Shown here: one piece after another, positions 1 to 4,611 of the stretch
How positions within the stretch are numbered: position 1 is the first letter of the stretch
How the letters are laid out: every line of letters begins with the position of its first letter
DNA from: Gammaproteobacteria bacterium
GTDB taxonomy: Bacteria > Pseudomonadota > Gammaproteobacteria > CAJXQU01
Length of the DNA: 6,064 nt
Assembly (NCBI GenBank): GCA_026984275.1
Contig: JALSSM010000471.1
Location: forward strand, 1 to 6,064
Reading direction: 5' to 3'
The notes under the pieces: model-generated
Seen by the model: the letters and a program-made list of their open reading frames with translations, nothing else
Databases searched by the model: none
What the model was told of the DNA's origin: nothing
Translations under genes and position numbers: made by a program

Positions 1-1
1 T

Positions 2-973
2 TTGAGTTCAGATTATGCTCGTATCCTGGCCACCCCGATGCGAACGCAATGTTCTGTCCTGAGCGCATTGACAGAGTCAGCAACAACAGAGGAAGGCAAA
101 AAGCGGGTGGGTGATATACCATTCAAAATCGTTCGCGCGATTACACAGGGACGCGGCGCAAGAGATCACTGGGAGAACACACAGGAAAATATGTTCTGCA
201 TGAATGCCCTGCGTGAATACAGTCAGGTTTACGAATCAGAGTCACCATCGATGATCGTCAAAGCGACAGTTGATGATGAGCTCTTAGGCACATCCAGATT
301 TGATGACAAACGTGATCCAAACATGTTCTTTACCCACGCGATCAACGAAGAAGATCCCGGTCGTAAAGCCACAGTCTCAATCGAAAAAGAAGGTGCTGGC
401 CGAGTTTACTACACCACCCGCCTGAAATATGCCTTGCTTGATACCGAAGCTGAGCGGGTTCATTCAGGGATAGAAATTCGCCGTGAATACAACATCAAAA
501 GGAATGACAAATGGGAGATCCTGAAAAGTCCCATGCAAATAAAACGAGGTGAACTGGTCAGAGTGGATCTGTTTGTGCATCTGCCTGCGGTTCGTAATTA
601 TGTCGTGATCGACGATCCGGTTCCCGGCGGACTGGAACCCGTCAATCGTGATCTGGCAACCGCCTCAACCATGGATGCAGAAGCTGGAGAAACTCAGGCC
701 GCAGACGGATCGTTCTGGTTTGAAAGAGACGACTGGCAGGATTTTGGTCAGTCAATGGGCGATACACGATCGAGTTTTTACCATCAGGAACTACTTCATG
801 ATTCGGTTCGGTTCTACTCCGATTATCTCAACCCCGGTCACTATCACCTGAGCTACACCGCACAGGCAATCGCAACAGGCACCTTCTCCGTGTTGCCTGC
901 GAAAAGTGAAGAAATGTATGACCCGGATGTGTATGGTCGAAGCTTGCCAGCAACATTGGAAGTGAGTGAATAG
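2..973 (+). CDS. Alpha-2-macroglobulin family protein, C-terminal part (5' end outside window)
   Basis: This is the C-terminal 323 codons of a bacterial alpha-2-macroglobulin, a large periplasmic or lipid-anchored protease trap (E. coli YfhM is about 1650 residues). Residues here are counted from the first codon in the window. The early part matches the end of the helical thioester-containing (TED) domain, with a W-x-x-T-Q-x-N signature at 57-63. A beta-rich region follows, ending in the receptor-binding-like domain. That domain shows the family's D-D-P-V-P-G-G-L-E-P-V-N block at 204-215, and the terminal pattern in which H-D-S-V-R-F-Y leads to L-N-P-G-H-Y, then G-T-F-S-V-L-P-A, then E-E-M-Y-D-P-D-V-Y-G-R-S (266-313). 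The TTG at position 2 is an internal codon, because homology is already running there. Whether the CxEQ thioester exists cannot be judged, since that region lies upstream. The stop is 2 bases before pbpC, so the two genes are co-transcribed. The family call rests on recalled sequence patterns and is firm. Confidence 0.87.
   Translation: MSSDYARILATPMRTQCSVLSALTESATTEEGKKRVGDIPFKIVRAITQGRGARDHWENTQENMFCMNALREYSQVYESESPSMIVKATVDDELLGTSRFDDKRDPNMFFTHAINEEDPGRKATVSIEKEGAGRVYYTTRLKYALLDTEAERVHSGIEIRREYNIKRNDKWEILKSPMQIKRGELVRVDLFVHLPAVRNYVVIDDPVPGGLEPVNRDLATASTMDAEAGETQAADGSFWFERDDWQDFGQSMGDTRSSFYHQELLHDSVRFYSDYLNPGHYHLSYTAQAIATGTFSVLPAKSEEMYDPDVYGRSLPATLEVSE
958..966 (+). promoter_or_regulatory. 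Ribosome binding site for pbpC inside the preceding gene
   Basis: The purine-rich string GGAAGTGAG ends 9 bases before the ATG at 976. It lies within the last codons of the macroglobulin gene, so translation of the two genes is probably coupled. This supports 976 as the pbpC start. Confidence 0.5.
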
Positions 974-975
974 AT

Positions 976-3135
976 ATGAAATTGATCGCTGCATTACTGA
1001 TCACATTCGTTGTTATCCTCACAGTTCTCACCCGTCAGGATATGTTAGATGTGCCTGAATCTTTAAATATTACGGGATCGACAGTTAGCAAGCCTCAATT
1101 ACTGGATCGGCACATGAAACCGATCACCATCACTTATAAAAATCACTGGAACATGCATGATATTGTTCGCTTGTATGAGATCCCAGAGTTCTTACAACAA
1201 GCCTTTATCATTTCAGAAGACAAGCGGTTTTATGATCATCACGGCGTAGACTGGACTGCACGACTACATGCCGTTTGGCAAAACATCATAGCCGTAGGCA
1301 AAGTTCGTGGGGCCAGCACGATCAGCGAACAAACTATCAAAATGTTGCATCCACGATCAAGAACAATCTGGACACGCTGGCTGGAAGGCTGGGAAGCCGT
1401 ACAATTGGAAAAACGATTCAGTAAAAATGAGATCCTGGAATTTTACATGAACCAGGTACCCTACTCTGCTCAGCGACGTGGAGTCGTACAAGCTGCAAGG
1501 TATTATTTTGATCGTGATCTGGAAACGCTGAATCAACAGGAGATGATGACACTCGCCGTCCTGGTGAGAGCACCATCAAGACTGGATCCGATCAAACACC
1601 CCGAAGCCGCAGAGTCAGCAGTAGAACGATTGGCTGTAGCCATGAATAAACCCACAGGTTGGGCGAAGTATAATGTGCCCAACAATCCGAACCTGCCCAA
1701 CCTGCATCACCAATCAATCAAAGCAGCTCACTTTGCAAAATTTATTTACAAAAAAACTGATCAAGCAAACCGAAATATTCAAACAACGCTGGATCTGAGT
1801 CTGCAAAACTCAACTCAGAAAATTCTCGAACAACGCCTGCAAGATCTAAAAAACAGCAACGTAAAAAATGGCGCCGTTCTGATCGTTGATCACAAAACAA
1901 ATGAAATCCTGAGCTGGGTAGTCGCCGGGGACAGCGATCCAGAATACCCCGGCAGCGCCATCGATGCCGTTATCACACCAAGACAACCCGGCTCCACTTT
2001 GAAACCCCTGCTCTATACTCTGGCACTGGAAAACGGTTATACCGCAGCAACCCTGATCAACGATTCACCACTGAGTGAATCCGTCGGTTTTGGACAACAC
2101 ACTTATCACAACTACAGCCGAATTCATTACGGAAAAATCTCACTACGAGAAGCTTTAGGCAACTCACTGAATATTCCAGCCGTCAAAACTTTACAGGAAG
2201 TAGGTACAGGAAGATTCCTGAAGACGTTGCATAAACTGGGAATAAAAAGCTTAACAAACCACCCCGATATTTATGGTGATGGACTGGCGTTGGGCAATGG
2301 CGAGATCACGCTTTACGAATTAGTTCAGGCCTACACTACGTTAGCAAGACATGGTCAATATAAACCTCTGGTTTTTAGCAAAGAAAGAGCAACTCAGGAA
2401 AATAGAACTGAAGAAAATATTTTCACAAAAGAGGCAACATCTCTGATCGCAAATATTCTCTCCGATCCACAAGCGCGTACCCGCGAATTTGGATCGAGTG
2501 GATTATTAAACTTCCCAATCCAGACAGCGGTAAAAACGGGCACATCAAATGATTACCGGGATGCCTGGGCCATTGGCTTCAATTATCGTTATACCGTCGG
2601 CGTGTGGATGGGCAACATGGATCGGGAAAGCATGAAAAAGATCACCGGATCAGCTGGCCCGGCCTATGTTTTGAGATCTGTATTTGCAGAACTAAATCAA
2701 CATAAACAAACAAAACCTTTATTCCTGAGTCCCAAACTGGTTAAGGCAACCATCTGTAAAGAAACCGGCCTGACTCCAACAACAGAGAATAAATGCACAC
2801 TATTCAACGAATGGTTCATTCCCGGCACAGAGCCAACAGCAAACAAACAAATGACCACAAAAACACCAGTGATCAGAATCCAGCAACCCAGTCCCAATCT
2901 ACAAATGGCCATGGATCCAAGAATCCCTGATCACAAAGAACGCTTCCGTTTCTCCCTGAATCAAACAATCGATGATCAAAAAGTTAAGTGGATTCTTGAT
3001 GATCAGCTTCTTGCGGAAACATCAGATGGAAATTATCAATGGAAACTACAAAAAGGAGCCCATAAACTTCGTGCTGAGATCTGGCAAAATAACCAGACTA
3101 TAGAGACTGGTGTAGTTGATTTTCTGGTCAAGTAG
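976..3135 (+). CDS. pbpC: Penicillin-binding protein 1C (bifunctional transglycosylase/transpeptidase)
   Basis: This is a class A penicillin-binding protein that polymerises lipid II glycan strands and cross-links peptides in the periplasm. It has 719 residues; E. coli PBP1C has 770. Residues 3-18 form a single membrane anchor. The glycosyltransferase (GT51) domain follows, with E-D-K-R-F-Y-D-H-H-G-V-D at 81-92 (catalytic Glu81), R-G-A-S-T-I-S-E-Q at 111-119, and the L-E-K-R-F-S-K-N-E-I-L-E-F-Y-M-N stretch at 144-159. The transpeptidase domain has all three penicillin-binding motifs: S-T-L-K at 340-343 (acylated Ser340), S-L-N at 397-399 and K-T-G at 520-522. Residues from about 632 to the end match the PBP1C C-terminal (BiPBP_C) beta domain, so the protein is complete. 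The second GT51 motif reads S-E-Q rather than T-Q-Q or T-M-Q; I recall this in a PBP1C subgroup and do not take it as loss of function. The start is 2 bases after the macroglobulin stop. That coupling fits the idea that PBP1C repairs peptidoglycan where the macroglobulin traps invading proteases. GATC sites are unusually dense here. Confidence 0.96.
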   Translation: MKLIAALLITFVVILTVLTRQDMLDVPESLNITGSTVSKPQLLDRHMKPITITYKNHWNMHDIVRLYEIPEFLQQAFIISEDKRFYDHHGVDWTARLHAVWQNIIAVGKVRGASTISEQTIKMLHPRSRTIWTRWLEGWEAVQLEKRFSKNEILEFYMNQVPYSAQRRGVVQAARYYFDRDLETLNQQEMMTLAVLVRAPSRLDPIKHPEAAESAVERLAVAMNKPTGWAKYNVPNNPNLPNLHHQSIKAAHFAKFIYKKTDQANRNIQTTLDLSLQNSTQKILEQRLQDLKNSNVKNGAVLIVDHKTNEILSWVVAGDSDPEYPGSAIDAVITPRQPGSTLKPLLYTLALENGYTAATLINDSPLSESVGFGQHTYHNYSRIHYGKISLREALGNSLNIPAVKTLQEVGTGRFLKTLHKLGIKSLTNHPDIYGDGLALGNGEITLYELVQAYTTLARHGQYKPLVFSKERATQENRTEENIFTKEATSLIANILSDPQARTREFGSSGLLNFPIQTAVKTGTSNDYRDAWAIGFNYRYTVGVWMGNMDRESMKKITGSAGPAYVLRSVFAELNQHKQTKPLFLSPKLVKATICKETGLTPTTENKCTLFNEWFIPGTEPTANKQMTTKTPVIRIQQPSPNLQMAMDPRIPDHKERFRFSLNQTIDDQKVKWILDDQLLAETSDGNYQWKLQKGAHKLRAEIWQNNQTIETGVVDFLVK

Positions 3136-3177
3136 ATCGGATTCACATCTGACCTTTGGTTTGTTAAATACTTTTGA

Positions 3178-3513
3178 TTATTTTATGACACCCGGTATGT
3201 AGTCTACGAACCAGTCAACATGTCTTCTGAAGAACTCAAAAATGGATATGATTGGTCATATCAAGAATTTTACAAATGGAGTTCCATTCTCCAAACCAGC
3301 ATCAATCATGAATCCCATAAACCTAAACTCAAACACCTTTTTTATTCTTCAGGCTGGAAAAAGTTTGAGCCTGTCTGGAACTTTGCTATTAATACTGGGA
3401 TGCTTGGCCAGATGAGACCATTATTAGAAGCCGTATTGTCAAAGGTAACAAGTGAAAATAAATCGTATAATGGTAAGCCTGCCCAATCAAAGCCAGAATT
3501 GCTGGCTAGTTGA
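3178..3513 (+). pseudogene. C-terminal remnant of a B12-binding-type radical SAM protein (DUF4070 region)
   Basis: An ATG at 3220 opens a 97-codon frame, but similarity continues upstream of that ATG in the same frame. Codons from 3178 read L-F-Y-D-T-R-Y-V-V-Y-E-P-V-N before the M-S-S-E-E-L start. This resembles the recalled DTRHVVF-x-P-x-x-MSPEEL block of the DUF4070 tail of B12-binding-type radical SAM proteins. It is followed by G-Y-D-W-S-Y-Q-E-F-Y-K-W, then S-G-W-K-K-F-E-P-V-W and M-R-P-L-L-E-A-V-L, also as in that family. An in-frame TGA at 3175-3177 sits where such proteins often have a tryptophan, so one TGG-to-TGA change could explain it. Upstream of that I see no B12-binding or radical SAM core (no CxxxCxxC), and pbpC ends only 40 bases earlier. 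No Shine-Dalgarno precedes 3220 (the bases there are ccagtcaac). The best reading is a 5'-deleted gene remnant whose C-terminal frame is still open to its natural stop. Translation as a 97-residue peptide is possible but unsupported. The family assignment is from memory and moderately sure. Confidence 0.68.
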
Positions 3514-3625
3514 TTTTAAGACCACTTCCAGGCACAAGAATGGGAGAGAATTGAGGGTCACTTTAAACCGATCATCATTCCCATCTAAATTTCGTAAACA
3601 GCCTATGGACTCATACTCAACAGAA
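3514..3625. other. Gap between the remnant and the convergent stress gene; nothing recognised
   Basis: This 112-base gap separates the remnant's stop from the stop of the minus-strand stress gene. I looked for a GC-rich hairpin followed by a T-run on either strand and found none. The best inverted match is only about 5 bases (TGGGA with TCCCA). No tRNA-like, repeat or gene-like structure is visible. With the remnant, it makes a stretch of about 490 bases (3136-3625) without an intact gene. Confidence 0.6.
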
Positions 3626-4450
3626 TTACTTTCTTACCACCAATACATCACAACGGGCGCTATTAATTATCCTATTGGTTGTTGATCCCAGCAACTTTGC
3701 CAGCCCATGATGGCCATGTGATCCCATGACAATCAAATCAACTCGTTGTGCTTCAGCATAAGAAAGTAAAGTCGATTTTGGTCTGCCCCAGATAATGTCT
3801 GTCTGAACGTTTTTACGATCTATTTTTTCTGTGATTTCTTTCATCTTTTTTTCTGCATTCTCAAAAACAACTTCATCGGTTTCAAATGATTCTTCTGCTT
3901 CAACCATCACTTCAAAACTTCTGTCATATCTGGTTACATGTTCCAACGCATGTATGATCGTTAGCCTGGCATTGTATTTCTCCGCAAGTTGCATAGCACG
4001 CTGTACAGTTATTTCTGAATGCTCAGAAAAGTCGATCGCCACCAGTATATTTTTATAGGAATTTATTTCTTTCTGTTCTTCTGTTTCTATATCTGATTCT
4101 CGCAACCAGTCCCATGCCTTTTGAGAATCCTGTGAATCAAAATACTGTATTCTCCCACCTGTAAATGCCTTTCCGATGATCGCCATCCATCGCTCCCATT
4201 TTTTATCACCAACAATGGCGATCTTTTTAAAATCTCCGCCATGCTCAAGACCCATCTTGAAATCATCCCATGCTGCTTTGGGTTCCCAGCCATGAAAATC
4301 TTCCAGCTCAAGAAACACAGACAGTGGTCCATGTTTTTCGATCTCAGCCTCGAGTTCTGGAACAAATTTCTGATAGTCTGCATCAGTCAACTTTCCGGTT
4401 GCCTTAAAAGCAAAAATATCCTTCTCAAACACGGGTAATATTTGAAACAT
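3626..4450 (-). CDS. SpoIIAA-like (STAS-related) domain fused to a universal stress protein domain
   Basis: This is a cytoplasmic protein of 274 residues with two domains. Residues 1 to about 117 match the SpoIIAA-like family: an early beta strand with F-K-A-T-G-K-L-T-D-A-D-Y, then F-L-E-L-E-D-F-H-G-W (46-55), I-A-I-V-G-D-K-K-W (77-85) and a terminal K-A-W-D-W-L helix. A short acidic linker (118-131) leads into a UspA-type nucleotide-binding fold. That fold opens with Y-K-N-I-L-V-A-I-D (132-140) and closes with G-S-H-G-H-H-G (243-249), then L-L-G-S-T at 253-257 and a final V-L-V-V-R-K. The ATP-binding signature reads G-x2-G-x8-G-S, one residue shorter than the x9 form, a spacing I recall from other proteobacterial members. 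ATP binding is therefore plausible but unproven. The start is well supported by AGGAG six bases upstream. The gene is divergent from phaC and convergent with the remnant. Its exact role is unknown. Usp proteins generally aid survival of starvation or oxygen limitation, and SpoIIAA-like domains are thought to bind ligands or partners. Confidence 0.93.
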   Translation of the reverse strand: MFQILPVFEKDIFAFKATGKLTDADYQKFVPELEAEIEKHGPLSVFLELEDFHGWEPKAAWDDFKMGLEHGGDFKKIAIVGDKKWERWMAIIGKAFTGGRIQYFDSQDSQKAWDWLRESDIETEEQKEINSYKNILVAIDFSEHSEITVQRAMQLAEKYNARLTIIHALEHVTRYDRSFEVMVEAEESFETDEVVFENAEKKMKEITEKIDRKNVQTDIIWGRPKSTLLSYAEAQRVDLIVMGSHGHHGLAKLLGSTTNRIINSARCDVLVVRK

Positions 4451-4456
4451 TGTTTT

Positions 4457-4461
4457 CTCCT
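4457..4461 (-). promoter_or_regulatory. Ribosome binding site of the stress protein gene
   Basis: On the minus strand this reads AGGAG, within the longer purine run GAGAGGAGA. It lies six bases before the ATG that ends at 4450. This is a strong Shine-Dalgarno and it fixes the start. Confidence 0.85.
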
Positions 4462-4505
4462 CTCTTAATTTATCTTCATTGCTTATCTGACCTGTTGAAT
4501 TGTTT

Positions 4506-4513
4506 CTGATCAG
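4506..4513. repeat. Perfect 8-base palindrome CTGATCAG
   Basis: CTGATCAG lies in the divergent intergenic region, just downstream of the proposed stress-gene start near 4518. It shares the TGATC core with the FNR-like box 40 bases away. It could be a second weak operator half or simply another example of the window's GATC excess; I cannot tell which. Confidence 0.3.
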
Positions 4514-4524
4514 TACATATATGG

Positions 4525-4530
4525 AGTCTA
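4525..4530 (-). promoter_or_regulatory. Candidate -10 element for the stress protein gene
   Basis: The minus strand reads TAGACT, a 4/6 match to TATAAT. A start near 4518 would place the FNR-like box centre (4559.5) at about -41.5, the position used by class II FNR/CRP activators, and give a leader of about 68 bases. The element is weak on its own and is called mainly from its geometry relative to the box. Confidence 0.35.
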
Positions 4531-4552
4531 AAAGCTAATAAACAATAATGAG

Positions 4553-4566
4553 CTGATCTGGATCAA
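4553..4566. promoter_or_regulatory. FNR/ANR-like binding site between the stress gene and phaC
   Basis: The sequence is CTGAT-CTGG-ATCAA, matching the FNR consensus TTGAT-N4-ATCAA at 9 of 10 positions. The same bases also contain TGATC-TG-GATCA, a perfect 5-2-5 dyad. The box sits mid-way in the 161-base divergent region, with its centre at 4559.5. That is -41.5 from a phaC start near 4601 and about -41.5 from a stress-gene start near 4518. FNR-family regulators activate genes when oxygen is low, which suits both neighbours. A second, overlapping dyad (TGATCT at 4554-4559 with AGATCA at 4569-4574) offers an alternative operator. CRP (TGTGA-N6-TCACA) fits less well. The match is direct; regulation is inferred. 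Confidence 0.55.
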
Positions 4567-4587
4567 ATAGATCATCAGGATTGAAAA

Positions 4588-4593
4588 TATACT
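4588..4593 (+). promoter_or_regulatory. Candidate -10 element for phaC
   Basis: TATACT matches TATAAT at 5 of 6 positions. The -35 window 17 bases upstream (4565-4570, AAATAG) does not resemble TTGACA, as is typical of promoters that depend on an activator. The FNR-like box overlaps that window, centred at -41.5 for a start near 4601. The leader would then be only about 11 bases, but it would still hold the GGAGG ribosome site. Confidence 0.45.
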
Positions 4594-4601
4594 TTCCTCA
4601 T

Positions 4602-4606
4602 GGAGG
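4602..4606 (+). promoter_or_regulatory. Ribosome binding site of phaC
   Basis: GGAGG lies five bases before the ATG at 4612. It is a strong Shine-Dalgarno and decides this start over the internal ATG at codon 26, which lies just before the conserved S-I-S-P-A-A block. Confidence 0.85.
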
Positions 4607-4611
4607 ATATT

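Noticed and set aside
2..4. TTG at position 2 as a translation start
   Set aside because: The sequence is already inside the conserved helical domain of a very large protein and the window begins one base earlier, so the true start lies outside.
791..1031. Short minus-strand frames opposite the macroglobulin end and the pbpC start
   Set aside because: They lie wholly opposite well-supported genes and have no motifs; they are reading-frame shadows.
2697..2912. A 71-codon minus-strand frame with hydrophobic stretches inside pbpC
   Set aside because: It lies opposite the conserved end of pbpC, and its hydrophobicity is what the complement of an A-rich coding strand would produce.
111..3135. 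Clustered GATC sites as a replication origin
   Set aside because: The sites are spread through coding sequence across the window, and no DnaA-box cluster or AT-rich unwinding region accompanies them.
3220..3513. A stand-alone 97-residue novel small protein
   Set aside because: Similarity to a known family continues upstream of the ATG in the same frame, and no ribosome binding site precedes the ATG. A gene remnant explains it better, though expression is not excluded.
3452..3685. A 77-codon plus-strand frame bridging the remnant and the stress gene
   Set aside because: It overlaps both neighbours, has no ribosome site and shows no recognisable motif. It is most likely a chance frame.
3831..4438. 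Frames on both strands inside the stress protein gene
   Set aside because: The minus-strand frame at 3626-4450 has two recognisable domains and a strong ribosome site; the others have neither.
4451..4611. A CRISPR repeat, tRNA or insertion-sequence end in the divergent region
   Set aside because: The repeated GATC cores are too short and irregular for a CRISPR array, no cloverleaf pairing is evident, and there are no terminal inverted repeats or target duplications.
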